DNA of 64,000 bases, from contig NC_037092.1 in NCBI RefSeq assembly GCF_002994745.2, forward strand, positions 87,954,398 through 88,018,397. The letters are read 5' to 3'. Positions 13,301 through 25,469 of the stretch are shown here, piece after piece. A program made the position numbers and the translations under genes. The notes under the pieces were generated by a model. It ran no database searches, had not been told where the DNA came from, and saw nothing but the letters and a program-made list of their open reading frames with translations. The number at the start of each line of letters is the position of its first letter. Positions within the stretch are counted from its first letter, which is position 1. This DNA is from Rosa chinensis. Its lineage: Eukaryota; Streptophyta; Magnoliopsida; Rosales; Rosaceae.

Positions 13301-13933
13301 GACCGGCATGGGGTAAACATCTTTAGGTGTAGCAAGGTTCAAGTCTCTGTAATATACGTAGACCCTCATCTTGCCATTCTTTTTCCGAACAGGCACTATA
13401 TTAAATAACCACTGATTGTACTTGGCGACCTTGATAATGCCCAATTTATGCATTTTCTCGACCTCCTCTTTGACGAGAACTTGGGTTCCTGAATTCATTC
13501 TTCGCGGTTCTTGCTTCACGGGCCTCTTGTCAGGGAGCGTTGGTAGTTGATGGCAAACCAACACCGGTGACAGGCCGGGCATGTCTTCATACTTCTCCTC
13601 AAAGCAATCTTTAAACTCCAGTAACAAATCGGTGAGCCTCTGTTTCTCGCTAGGCTCTAGATAAGCACTGATAGCCACTTCCATAGGCTCGCCTGCTGTT
13701 CCCAGATTGACCTTTTCAGTAGGGTCTCTGACTTTAGGAGGCGTATCGTCCAGCGCTGCCGGAGCAAGCTGAATGTCTATTTCGTCCTCTCGCTCTTGAT
13801 CAGAGAGCTCTTCATTGACAACCTCCAAGGTCGCGATTTGATCATAAGCCTCTTTTTCTACTAAGTATGATGACAGTCGTTCGTATATCGAGTGGAAGGC
13901 CTCTAACCCATCCTCTGAGAGGTCGCAATCCAT
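10318..13933 (-). pseudogene. pol of element 1 (RT, RNase H, integrase), frameshifted
   Basis: The ORF starts at the ATG at 13931-13933, whose A is the last base of the gag-pro stop codon (TAATG). The order is RT, with YIDDVV near 13040, then a retroviral-type RNase H/connection region, a second RNase H-like region (FFDGSR near 12095) and integrase (zinc-binding HHCC-like region near 11350, catalytic region 11300-10930), ending in GGQP at TAA 10318-10320. Breaks are an 8-bp tandem duplication at 13267-13282, a one-base deletion near 13012, and several stops (for example near 12549, 11898, 11452 and 10876). The coding capacity is dead. Confidence 0.93.
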
Positions 13934-16900
13934 TAATTACTCAAGGATTTGGGCACAGCATGACCAGGCCTCTCTAGGCCTTCTTTTGCGAGCGTAAGCC
14001 CCCACTGTGCCAATTCAGAGGCCGTCACCCCTGTGGGGCGGCCTTTGTCATCGATGCCACTAACCTGCAATGGAGTAATAGGTTCCAAATAGTACCTGGC
14101 ATCTACATAGTTCGCGGAGACTGGGAATGGACGAGGATCCGCTTTGATCACCTCAGCTGTGTCTGTCTCTCTGTTCCACATAACCAGCTCCTGATGAAGT
14201 GTTGATGGTACACAATAACTCCTGTGGATCTAGTCTCTGCCCAAAATAGCATTGTAGGCCGCATAGCAATCTGTTACAAAGAAAGCATAAACCCCCTCTG
14301 TTGGGCCAACCTTAATGCGTAAGAACAGCAATCCTAAGGTCTTTGTTACAGTTCCCGCGAAATTCTTGAGCGTAAGGGATGTAGACTGGATCTTCTCCCT
14401 CTTGATCCTGAGCAAGTGCATGGTCCTGGTAGTGACGACATTAACAGCGGCTCCTGTATCAATCATGATTTTACTAACTTTGGTGCCGCCAACCTCTACC
14501 GTGATGTATAGTGGTCTCATGTGTTGGACCATAGCTGGCGTTGGCTCGGAGAAGTTCATGAATGGTCCTTTGTTTAGAGCCTCCTCTGTTTCATGAGGGA
14601 CAGCCTCTTCCACAGGTGTCACGGCCGCCGATGTGACCTGCAGCGGCTGCACATTCTCTTCTTCAGCTTCCACACAGTCCTGAGCAGCGACTGGTAGTGC
14701 ATACCTCGCGGGGAGCACATAGACCATATTGCAAGAGGCGTCAATCATATCTATCTCCTCCATGTCATCTTCCAAGTTAAGCTTAGGTTCCTCGACAGGG
14801 GTATCGGCCTGGAACTGCTTAGCCAAACAATCTACTAGCGATCCTTCTGTGAGGCCTTTCACCTCGCATTGCTCAAGCTCTTGTACCACGGAAGCCTGTT
14901 TAAAAGTTTTTGGTTCCATGCGCACATCTGAGGCAGCGACGACTATACTTTGGACTTTCTTGGGTCTCCACTATAAAGTGTCAGTAGTCCTGTCATTACC
15001 CCCCAGTCTCTCAAAGACTAGAGTTTTGGCTTCCGGCTCTTCACGAAATAACCTGCGCCTGACATGTGGTCGCCGAGTCGGCGAGCTCTCCTTTCGCGCA
15101 ATCGGATGTGTCCTCTCCTCAGTAATCCTGCAAAAAACACTGGGCTTAGATGCCCCTTTTAGCGAACTTACTTACTTGCTAAAACTGCTGGGAGGCCTTA
15201 ACGGTTTAGCAGCTAACGCCTCCATTTCTCTCTGATACTGCTCAGGTGACTTGACCAGTTGTGAAGGCTTAATCAGGCCCTGGTCCAGAGCCTCTAGAGT
15301 GCGCTTAGCTTCCCCAAACCTATGCTGCAGTTTCCTCTTCTTGGAGGTGCTTATTTCCACTGCCTTTCCCTTCTCCCTGGTGTACCATTTTCCCTCCTTG
15401 ATGGTAGCGGTGGGCGCCGGCGGGATGTAAGACTTGGTCTGTACGTCTTTGCCCCTGTTCGTGAGCTTCTCTTCATGTTTCTGATCAACTGCGGCCGCTC
15501 TCAACTTCCTGAACAAATTGGAGTCCTTAGGGGATGGTGGTGACTCCATTTTCTCTCTTTCTCTCGGGCTAGAAGGCTGATAGTTCCGCGATGACGAAGC
15601 CCACTTGACCGGCGGTAGAGAGCCAAAGCAAAATGTTTGCTTGACTTCTTCATGCGATACTTGAATGTCGCATTCTTCTTTGCATTGCGAGCATAGGACC
15701 ACGGGCGAGGCTTGACTGATTGATTTAGCTTTATCCTTCACGGGTGTTTCGTCAGCGGCGGACTTTTCACCTCGCCCCTTTGAGCTCAAATCCAAAGTCG
15801 GTCTCCTTTGCTTCTGCTTGGTCCAATTCACATCGACCGTGTTGATTCCAGTATCAGGGAAGGGGTCTAGATCTACTAGCGCTGCTGCCGTGACCGGAGC
15901 TTCCACTTGCAAACTACCATTATTAAGCCATACCTGAATTTGGTCTTTGAGTTTCACACAGTCCGCGGTATTATGGTTCCACAAATTATGAAACTTGTAA
16001 TATTTCTTCCCCTTCAGCTGTTCCGGTTGAGGAAAAGGTCCAAAAGCAGTCTTCACCATCTTCGCGGCGATCATTTCGTCGAGAATCTCGTGCGCCTTGT
16101 TGGCATCATATGTGTACGTCGCAAACTCAGGTTTGGTGAAAGCCACCGATTTGAGCTTGACAGGTTCCTTGGAAATTTTCAGTTGCTTCAAAGATAGATT
16201 CTTTTTCCCGGTTAGCTCGTAGGCAGCGATATCATTCTCCTCTTCCTCTTAGTCATCATGGACCACCTCTTCATTGTTATGATGGTAGTAAGGGTCATAG
16301 GTAGCCGGCTAATAGCTCAGGGCCGCTACGGTACGATGTTTTCCCGGCACGTATGTTCCCCTGGATGCATTCTTCCTTGCATCTGTTTCTCTGAGGAGAT
16401 GCTCGAAGCTGCCTACTTCTGTGATGAGTTCTCCCATCGACAGAATCATGCAGCCATGCTGCTTCTTTCGTTGACGTGGTTCCAAACCCTTGACCGCCAA
16501 CTTGACTAACTATTTCTCCGACAGGATGACGTTTAGCTTGGCTTTCTGGATTTGAAAGCGCTGAAGGTAGGCCACCGCTGATTCTGTAGGCTGCTGGGCC
16601 ATTTGGGTGAGAGAAGCCAAGTCTACCTCAGGCTTGATAGTTCCGAAAGTTTCTCAGAAAAGCAGTTCCATTGCACGCCAATCCGCCACTGTTCCCAGTC
16701 GAAGCTTGGAAAACCATCTGAAAGCAGCTCCTGAAAGAGAAATACCAAAGATCCTGCATTTGAGGATATCATCATTCTGGTACTGGCCACACTGTACCCT
16801 AAACCTAGCCAGATGTGTCGCCGCATCCTCGGTGTCCTCCCCTGAAAAAGTAGAAAATATGATATTCTTATAGCCCCTGGGAAAAGGTGCGAGCATGATA

Positions 16901-18038
16901 TGTGGTGAGAAAGGTCCCTCATAGACCCCATCCGGCTGGGCCCTAGGGTTAGCCAACCTAATCATCTCCTCTACCTCATCGCGTCTTACATACTCTGGGC
17001 CCAGAGGAGGAAGAGGTGTCACCACAGTCTGGCGAGTAGCCTACACAGGTATTGCTTGGTTTACAGTTGTCGGCCCTTCTCCGACGTGCACAACGCAGGT
17101 GGTAGCCTGCTGCTGAAGAGTCACTGTAGGCGTTTCCTTTGACAAGGCTGTTATCTTGATCAGGGTGCCGGCATGGTCGATCCCGTAATAACTTCTTGGC
17201 AGTTCCTGATACACATTTTCTGCCTCATCACTGTCGTATTGAACGAACGTAGCAGAGTTGGATGAAGTTCCTGCAACTTTCGAGGCCTGATGCTTCTGTT
17301 TGGTGGCCTGTCCGCTCGACGAGGTAGATTTTTCCTTGCTGCCGCCAATAACCAGCACTTGCTCTTTACTCTTTAACGGTGTGTAGCAACAGTAGCTGAG
17401 GGAGAAGCAGCATTGCTACTAGTCTTCTCACGCTGGTTTGGCGGCACGTACTTGCTCGAACCGGATGGCTGGCTAAGAGAGCCAAGGATAACATTAGGAT
17501 CCCCTAAAGCTTTGTTCAACACTTCTCTCGCTTGGTTCAATTCTGCTCTCTGCATGGCCACCTCGGTCGCTAGGTTAGCACCGTCCTTGCGAAGACATGC
17601 TATGTCTGACGCGGTCTGCTTGGCTTGGTTCGAGATAGCCTCCATGATTTCTCTCTGACACTGATTCTGCTCGCTAGCGATACTCGCGGCATGGGCCTTC
17701 ACTGCACTCTCTAATTGTGCGATCTGTTGTCTAGTATCCTCTGCATGTTGAGTAATTCGCTGATCTAGTTCGCGAATGAGCTTATCTGTCTTCGCGGTTT
17801 CTCTTTCAAAATCAGCGGGTATCTTCTTGCGATGATTTTCAATATTCTCCATGTTGATTGCGAACCTTACCTCGGAGGTCGCTCCTTCTAGAATAAGCTT
17901 CGGAACAAAAGCCTCTCTTTCTCCACTCCCCACTATAGTGGTGATAGCGGTGGGGATAACAGGCTCGCTGGCCTGATTAATATTGACACTCTGACCCTCA
18001 GTAACGATCGGGTGATTCTCTTCTCGTTCAGATGACAT
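13933..18038 (-). pseudogene. gag-pro of element 1, multiply broken
   Basis: The ATG at 18036-18038 is chosen because it aligns with the first conserved ATG in all three copies; open sequence also continues upstream towards 18206. A frameshift near 17365 separates the N-terminal coiled-coil-like part from the rest. A retrotransposon gag domain lies at about 16960-16560, a Cys-His zinc-knuckle-like motif (FHNLWNHNTADC) near 15975, and an aspartic protease with the DTG triad near 14465. Stops at about 17041, 16500, 16250, 15171 and 14928 interrupt it. It ends at TAA 13933-13935, overlapping the pol ATG. Confidence 0.9.
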
Positions 18039-18224
18039 ATTGGGTGATTGGGACTGACGAGAGAATCTTTGAGTTACTTGTTCTTCAGAAAGATCACAAC
18101 AGTCCGCGCGAGAGTGCGGTCTGTAAATGGAAGACTTATGCTTTGAGCAGTTAGCGTAAACCTTTTGGTAAGGGTTTTCGCTAGACTTCCCAATGGCTAC
18201 GTTCACGAAGAGACACTATTGCAG

Positions 18225-18242
18225 GTCCCACTGGGCGTGCCA
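18225..18242 (-). other. Primer-binding site, element 1
   Basis: Minus-strand TGGCACGCCCAGTGGGAC lies three bases inside the 5' LTR and is identical in all three elements. I do not assign the primer tRNA. Confidence 0.75.
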
Positions 18243-18245
18243 AAA

Positions 18246-18990
18246 TGTTTGGCTCCAAAACCAGCTGGTGTGCAAACTGTCTCTTTTTGAGCATGTGCGC
18301 AGGCGTGCCAGCACCGTGGGGTGCAGTCGTTGGGGTAGTCCCTTGACCTGACTTCTTCTTCGAGCGTTGTGGACGAGGAGAGCACCAACCTCGCCACAGG
18401 GTTCTTCTCTAGCCTTTTGGGAAATGACTTTTGCCTTACGGATAAGGACTTGGGGTGTGATCTCTTCGGTCACCAAATCGATACTCAACGTTGTAGGTTG
18501 AGCAGAGCAATCACTGGGAAGTTCTGAGAAAGCACGGGGTTTGTAAAGCGTATCTTTAGCTTCGCTGGGTTGCGAGGGCGTTACCCTTGCTTCGCTGCTA
18601 GTATATGTGGCAGTAGCACTGACGGTCGGCTCGGAGAGACTAGGACGGAGAGTACGGTCGCCGGGTTTCAACAGGGTTGAAGGTTTGCTACGGGGAGGCT
18701 TTGTAATCGCTGAGATTGATTGATTCGAGAGAGGTCCACTCTTTGCCGCTTAACCCTATATTTAAACACCTAGGGTTTCGACTGCTCCTTGCCTTAGAAG
18801 GATTATTAATTGAAGTTTCCTATTCAATCTCTGCTACTCGATCCCAATAAGGTTTCGTTTTCCTTATGGATCACGAAATGGGTGAAGCTATACCCCAAAC
18901 CCAAGTAGGCTTATTTTTGGGCCACAGATATTGGCCCGCTGGCTTAAATCCACCAAAGGATCTTGCCAAAAATACTTTTGGGCTCAAACA
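18246..18990 (-). repeat. 5' LTR of element 1
   Basis: 745 bp, TG...CA, paired with 4615-5359 and followed by the duplication GTATC. Its TATA region has mutated (TTTAAATATAGGG on the minus strand) relative to the other LTRs. Confidence 0.92.
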
Positions 18991-19699
18991 GTATCTGTTC
19001 ATTTCCATAAAGATGGTGTGGAGCTATACTGGTAAAAATCTGATTGTGAAGTGTGCAAGTTTGTTTCAGGGCACATTCAATAGCAGATTTAAGCATATAG
19101 ATGTTCTAACTACTAATTTATTGCATGTCATTGATTACAATTATCATGTTCCTTGAACAAATAACATATTCACATGAAGATAAAAGACTTTCTAGGTTTG
19201 AAATGAAAGACCAATATATACCAAATTTGCATATTGAAGCTCTAAACATTCTATGTCGTAGACTTGTATCAGTGTTCTGTGTACAAGGCTCATTTATGAA
19301 CAATGTGCAGCTTCCCTAGGTGTGTATTTTTCTGTTTGAAATAAAACTCTTAATCCCAAATTAATAGTGACAATTGAAGAGGGAGGTCTGTTCCCTTCGT
19401 CCCATGTAGAAGTTGAAGTATCCATTTAATTCCAATTATCTTCATTTTTGTGAAGCCAGTGCTTAGTGGACTTGCTCCCATTCTATTGACCTAAGCTAGA
19501 TCTTAATAGTTGCTTAGTCAAAATTTACACTAATCTTTAGAGAGCTGTTGTAGGTAGAAAAAAGCGCAATGGATGGTGGAAGGATATGAACAGCAGATAC
19601 GTAATCCGTCTTATTTCCTATCTGATCTCATCACTCCAAACAACAGATAGAAGAAGACTATAGTATATTTGTGAGAACACACTCTGAGTGCGCCTTACA
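18991..19699. repeat. 3' flank of RLP1, duplicated at about 54700-55430
   Basis: Non-coding DNA downstream of RLP1. Landmarks such as ATAAAGATGGTGTGG, GAAATGAAAGACCAA and CAATGGATGGTGGAAGGATATGAACAG recur in order at 54700-55265, so it is part of tandem unit 1. Confidence 0.7.
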
Positions 19700-20111
19700 T
19701 TATACATTATCAGCAAACAAAAACAGACCAAGTAAGTACAAACCTAGAGATATGTCATCTAGCTTCTGAGCCTTAGCTGCATACTCACTGTTATCATCAA
19801 AGCCTATTATGTACATTTTCCAGAGTGTAGAACCACAAACTCCCAAAAATCCTACAATGAACCCAAGAACAGCCGAAAGCCATGGAATTTGTTGCCCATT
19901 AATGTCAAGAAGATATTGACTGTTGTTGTTGCCTTTCTCAATGCCTTTATTTGGATTTGATAGGCACTCATTTGAAAGTGGTGGACCACAAAGTTTGGGA
20001 TTCCCCTGAAATGGAGAGGGATTGAAGCTTTGCAGCTGAGTACTTGTTGGTATTTGTCCTTCAAGATTATTGTATGAGACATTGAAAGATGACAAGAAGT
20101 TGAGACCAATG
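19700..20111 (-). pseudogene. RLP1 fragment 4: C-terminus of LRR receptor-like protein
   Basis: C-terminal block of an LRR receptor-like protein. The last LRR (FNVSYNNLEG, near 20070) is followed by the PTSTQLQSF and GNPKLCGPPLSNEC cap near 20000. A transmembrane helix (IPWLSAVLGFIVGFLGVCGS, near 19840-19900) and a short cytoplasmic tail follow, ending at TAG or TAA near 19700. There is no kinase, as expected for RLPs. The family resembles RLP2/RLP3-type receptors with PSY1R-like ectodomains. Upstream coding is cut by the MITE-like insert at 20112. Confidence 0.85.
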
Positions 20112-20610
20112 TTTTCAAAGGCGATTTTGAGGCGAGCCCGGGGCGCGCTCCTGTGTGAGGCGACCGGAAAATGCCTCGCCGGTCTAAACTGAGGCTTGCT
20201 GTTGGAAAAGCGTCCGCCCAGGTGTCGGGGCGGCCATTTTTGCCGAAGGCGAGGTCTGATGCGGCGGGAGGCGAAAGGAAGAAGATGGAATAACGTGTAT
20301 TTTTGTTTCTCCTTTTCTTCAACCAAAACGACGTCGTTTTATACAAGTCCCTTTTCTGAAAATTTCTTTAGGCCAATCCAATATAGGTAGGTAACATGCA
20401 AAAGATAATGGCCCATTTACATATTCAAAGACAAAAGCCCAAAGAATTCAATAATCTGATGATATATTTATTTGTTTATATTTTTATGTATTTGAATATA
20501 ATTTATAAATGTAATATATTAGAATAATATTTGCGGGAAAAGCGGTCGCGTCATCGCCTTGAGGCACTAATAAGACGCCTTCGCCTTCGCTTTCGCATTT
20601 GAAAGTTAGT
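20112..20610. mobile_element. MITE-like insertion in RLP1 (499 bp)
   Basis: The insert is flanked by CAATG on both sides (20107-20111 and 20611-20615) and is absent from the RLP2 counterpart near 55810. The ends are imperfect inverted repeats (TTTTCAAAGGCGA on the left; reverse-complemented right end TTTCAAATGCGAAAGCG). Sub-terminal GAGGCG-type repeats occur at both ends. It has no transposase. The class is uncertain; a non-autonomous DNA transposon is the best reading. One boundary could be off by a few bases. Confidence 0.65.
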
Positions 20611-21686
20611 CAATGACAGTGGGATTTTCCAGACAAATGATTCATGGATGGATCCAAATTCTCCAAGTTTTCGAGGTTGGACAGTTGCTCTGGAATGTTA
20701 CCGGAATAGTTGTTATTGCTAAGACTCAATGTATGAAGAAGCTTCAAGTGACCAATCTCAGTAGGTATGTTCCCATTAATGGTATTATTGGCTATGTATA
20801 TTGCTGGAGGAAAGAAAGTCAATTTGTACTGCACTAATGTTGAACCTTGGAATCCATAGATGGACAATTCAAGATAAATATCATCAACTTGAGCTGTAGA
20901 GCGTTCAGATCCTAAGATCGGTAGTTTACAAAGCTCTTTTGGAAATCCACCTGAAATTCGGTTAAGTTGTCCAAACCTATATAAAAGAGCCTTGGAAGAT
21001 TTCCCAACCAGCTAGGAATTGTTCCTGTGATTCTATTAAACTCAAGACTCAAGATCTGTAGCTTCTTGAGCTTGAATAACCATACAGGTAGTTGGCCTGT
21101 CAGCTCACATTTACTGATTTACCCAAAGCTAACATTCGAAGATTTTGGAATCCTTCAACACCAGCCGTGCCAAGATCAGCAGGAAATTCCTCACCTACAA
21201 AACTAGATGAAAGGGATAGGACTACGAGATTTTTGCAATGCATCAGTATCTTCATTGCCTTTGTGATATTTGTCATTCTATTATAACCAAGCGAGAGGAA
21301 GGACAAGAATTTCAACAACAGAATACCGGGTTGTATTTCTCCTTCTAGATCATTAATGCCCAGCCGAATTGCTTTCAGGTACTTGCAAGAGTAAGGGCTT
21401 ATTAGAATTATACAGGTGAGATGATTCTTCCTAAGATCAAGTTTACTGAGTTTATTAAGTCTGGAGAAATTAAGCTCAGAGATACTCCCTTCCAAATTGT
21501 TGGATCCCATATTCAATTCTGTAAGGCTTGTGCAATTCATCAAAGATGGGAGCAGAAAGCCCTCTAGATTGTTGAATTGAAGGAGTAAGAACTTCAATTT
21601 GGAGAACTTCAATTCATCAAACGTTTGCCGATGCTTTTAGGGAACATGCCAGTCAATCCATTAGTGTTGAGGTCAAGAATTGAGAG
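20611..21686 (-). pseudogene. RLP1 fragment 3: central LRRs and island region
   Basis: Read right to left, this starts in ILDLNTNGLTG directly after element 2's duplication. LRR-bearing sequence follows (MNCTSLTELNMGSNNLEGS near 21530; GFQNLRMLALG near 21130), then decayed LRRs, then an island-like non-LRR segment, then TINGNIPTEIGHLKLLHTLS near 20760 and MNHLSGK near 20625. Stops and frame changes lie near 21612, 21100 and 20870. The sequence continues across the MITE-like insert into 19700-20111. Confidence 0.85.
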
Positions 21687-22501
21687 TATTTGGCTCCAAA
21701 ACCAGTTGGTGCAAACTGTCTCTTTTGAGCGTGTGATTGCGCAGGCGTGCCAGCACCGCGGGGTGCAGTTGTTGGGGTAGTCCCTTGACCTGACTTCTTC
21801 TTCAAGCGCTGTGGACGAGGAGAGCACCAACCTCGTCACAGGGTTCTTCTCTTGCCTTTCAGGAAAGGACTTCTTGCCTTACGCGGGTAAGGGCTTTAGT
21901 TGTGGTCTCTTTGCGTTCACCGTATCGATACTCAACGTTGAAGGCTGAGCAGAGCAATCACTGGGAAGTTGGAGAAAGCACGGGTTTTGCTAAAGCGTGA
22001 CTATAGCTTCGCTGGGTTGCGAGGGCATTACCCTTGCTTCGCTGGGTGTGTCGGTGGCAGTAGTACTAGCAGTCGGCTCGCGAGGAGACTGGGACTGGAA
22101 GCACGGTCGCTGGGTTGATCTAGTGAGGCTGACAGTCGGCTCGCGAGGAGACTAAGACTGGCGGGCGGTCACCGGGTTTCAACGAGGTTGAAGGTTTGCT
22201 CCGGGGAGGCTTTGTAATCGCTGGGATTGATTGATTCGAGAGAGGTCCTTGATTTCTCCGCTTAGCCCTGTATTTATACACTAGGGCTACGACTGCTCCT
22301 TGCCTCAGAAGGACTCTTAATTGAAGTTTCCTGTTTAGTCTCTACTACTCGATTTCAATAAGGTTTCTTCTCCTTACGAAACACGGAATGGGCGAAGCTA
22401 TAACCCAAACCCGAGTGGTTTTATTTTTGGGCCGCAGGTATCGGCCCGCTGGTTTGAATCCACTAAAGGATTTTGCCTAAAATTGCTTTTGGGCTCAAAC
22501 A
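21687..22501 (-). repeat. 3' LTR of element 2
   Basis: 815 bp, paired with 37933-38747. It contains the doubled 63-bp motif (GTCGGCTCGCGAGGAGACT twice). The terminal dinucleotide is mutated from TG to TA. Confidence 0.92.
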
Positions 22502-25469
22502 TTGCCCCCAAGGCCGCGAAATCAGGCCCACTGGGGTGTAACTGATTGAAGGGGACTTAGAAAGACGTGCCGGTCGCTTGAAACGATGCCATTAATGAAG
22601 GTCGCGTCCTTTCGTTTGTGAAACGTTTTCTATCACATCGTTTCCCTCACAAAATCCTTTATTTAAACTCACGCCGCAACCTCGCCACTTCAGAAACCCT
22701 TCCAGTCTCTTAAGCCCAGAAAAACCATTTCTGCCAACATCTTCTCTGCAAACTAACTGGCAATGGCTCCCCCTAAGAAAATTATCATCAATCAGGAAGA
22801 AGAATTAAATGAAAATGCTGCTCGGACTTGGGGCACCAGCATCGGTGCCCGCATTCATCTTGAAACCTCGATTCATCGACCCCTACTCCTTCGTTTTCCC
22901 GACCATCTCACCGGGTTGGGCCCAGTACCGCAAGGCGTTATTCCGGACGATGCCATCGCTCTATACGGCCTTCCTATTCGCCGGCCCATTCCCATCCTCC
23001 GAAGGACTCCTGGAGACTTTAGCGGTTGGGGTGCCCAGAACCATCGAGCCAAGATAGGGAATTGGCCATCTTCCATTAGTGCACAGGAGACTTCCTGGTA
23101 TCGCGAGACGCGGGCACGTGATCTAGCTCGCTGGAACGCGGCAGGTATCACCCACACTATCGACTTGTGTTTCCATCTCCCCCGCGGTGGTAATCGCTCG
23201 CCGCTCGCTGCTTTCCTCTGTTTTTGGAATACCGCCACCAACACATTTGACTTTAGATTTGGTCAAATGAGTATCACTCTGTTGGATATCCTCGCCATCA
23301 CTGGCCTGCCCATCGATGGCGAGCCTTATGTGCACGGCCAATTTGACTCTGTCAACTTCACCTCGACTATGGCTCAACACGGTCGCAGCGCTCACAGTGG
23401 CTCCTACCCGCGATGGCTGGCGTATTACAGCCGGGAACACAACGCGACCGGTGGGATTGCTTTTCTTGAGTATTGGCTGTGTAAGTTCATATTCTGCACT
23501 TCTTCCTATAAGCCCACCGGCACCTGGACCTTTTTAGCGACGACCCTCTACAACGGCCGCAATGTCGGGCTCGGACAACCGGTACTAGGGGCCCTCTATC
23601 GCATGCTGTACTAAGCGACGATGCATCCATTTGAGACCAACATATCTGGTCCTTTCTGGATTTTAGATTTTTGGATCCAGACTTACTTTCAACTCTTCCG
23701 TCGCGAAGATATCCCGCTACTTCCACCGGCCGACCAACTCTTAGGTCGATGGTTCTGCCGCGAGGACAAGTACTCATCTCCCCCTTATTCTGAATGTTTT
23801 TATTATCTGTACTTGCTAGATGATATGCGGTACTGTGACCTAATTTTGAGCAGAAGATTCCCATCTTCGCTCGAATATGGTTTTCTTCCTGGCGATCCTC
23901 GCAATTCTGACCGCGCTTGCCTGGCTTTTCGCCGCGCGATCTCCTGTTCAGATATCAGGATCGCCGCCGAAGAACTCAGCTACGAGCTCTATGCTCCTAA
24001 TCACTTCGCCCGTCAGTTCGGCCTTGTCCAATTGGTACCAGTCCCCCTATACGACGCTTGGAACTATAACACCTCTTGGCGCAGATTCGGGCCCCCCTCA
24101 GGGCCCCCGCCGGCACAGAGCACGCTCACGCTAGTCGATCTCCCTGATTGGGCCCAGGTCATCGACGCTGTAGACGGAACTGAAGAAGGATATGAGATTT
24201 GGTGGGCAGAAGTCTCCGTCAATTGCTGGACCCCACCAGACGACGAACTCTTTGCAACTATCTTTGGCGAGCTGAGGAATCCTTATCCTGTCGATGTTGA
24301 CATGCTCGCTCGCTTCTCTGAAGACATTACTGGGCCCCGGCCCCTTCAAATGATCCGACCGGCACGAGTTCCTCGCCTGGCCCAGGCTGGAATCGTAATT
24401 CGCGAACCTCCGCCGGAGGTAAGTATTATAACTTTACCTTCTGCAAGTTCCTTCACTGTTCACTCCGTTTACTCACACTTCTTTGTACTAGGGGAGTGCG
24501 CCGCGCCCTGGCCGCCGCACAACCAGTGCTTCCCCGGCCGCCGCACAACCTGGAAAACAGAAAGCAGTGCTCACTGAACCTGCAGCCGAAGATTCTTCTT
24601 CTTCTGATGACGACGATCCACAAACCGTAAGAAATCCTCTATCCTCAGGATCACGTTCTGTGGGTTAAGTCCTAATTCCTCGATTTTGACAGGTCGCAGC
24701 TGCTCTAGCTCGCAAGCATAGTCGCTCGGATCCTCGCGCTGACCCCTAGGCAGAAGATGAACCACCGGCTGATCGATTGGTAAGAAGCGAGAAGCTCATA
24801 CTAAGCATTATCCACACCTTCGCCCAAACTTCCATAACCTTCTCCCTTTCAGGTTCGTCGCCGGCCGTCTGGAACCGCTGGGGAGGGCTCTTCAGCTGCT
24901 AGTCAAGGAACAACTGCTTCACAAGGCCTGCGCCCGTGGACCCTGAAAATCTTCCACCTCCTATCAACACCATTGGCGACTCGGCCTCAATTCCTGTGCA
25001 GATCATAGAGGATAGTTCACCCGAGCCAGAAGAGAATGCACCCCTGCCAGATGCGCCGCCCGAGGAGCCGATCGCTGTACAACCACCGGAAGACGTATCG
25101 CTCAATCTTGACCCCACCGCGGCAGTTGAAGAACCTGCAACAATACCAACTACAGACGAGCCTCCAGCTGCATAGGTAACCCCCATTCCAAAATCCATGT
25201 CTCATCTCTTGATTGACTCTGTATATCCTGACAAATTTTCCCCAACCGTAGAGTAACGTCCCTGTTGAGGAGGTCGCTGTCGCTGATCCTGCTGAGCCCG
25301 CTGGTGAAGGCATGGTGGCTCAAGAACCTGCCCCCCAGGTCCTAGAAGTAGGAGCTGAGATAGATGTAGCACCGGAGCCAGTCGTGGTCCCCATCGTCGA
25401 GCCCCAAGAAGTTCCTGCCGCGGCCGCGGCCGCTGTTGACGCTAATGCTATTGCCGATGTCCCTCCTCT

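Larger units (their letters stand above)
4615..18990 (-). mobile_element. Tat-lineage Ty3/gypsy LTR retrotransposon, copy 1 (14.4 kb, oldest)
   Basis: A complete but decayed element. Two 745-bp LTRs (4615-5359 and 18246-18990) begin TGTTTGGCTCC and end CA, and it is flanked by the perfect duplication GTATC (4610-4614 and 18991-18995). The sense strand is minus: 5' LTR on the right, then primer site, gag-pro, pol, an antisense PMD gene, and 3' LTR on the left. The integrase has no chromodomain-like tail. With two RNase H-like regions after RT, this fits the Tat lineage. By eye I count about 35 LTR-LTR differences (about 4.7%), more than in the other two copies. It sits in the 3' flank of RLP1. 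The paralogous unit at 54690-54720 shows the uninterrupted site. Confidence 0.95.
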
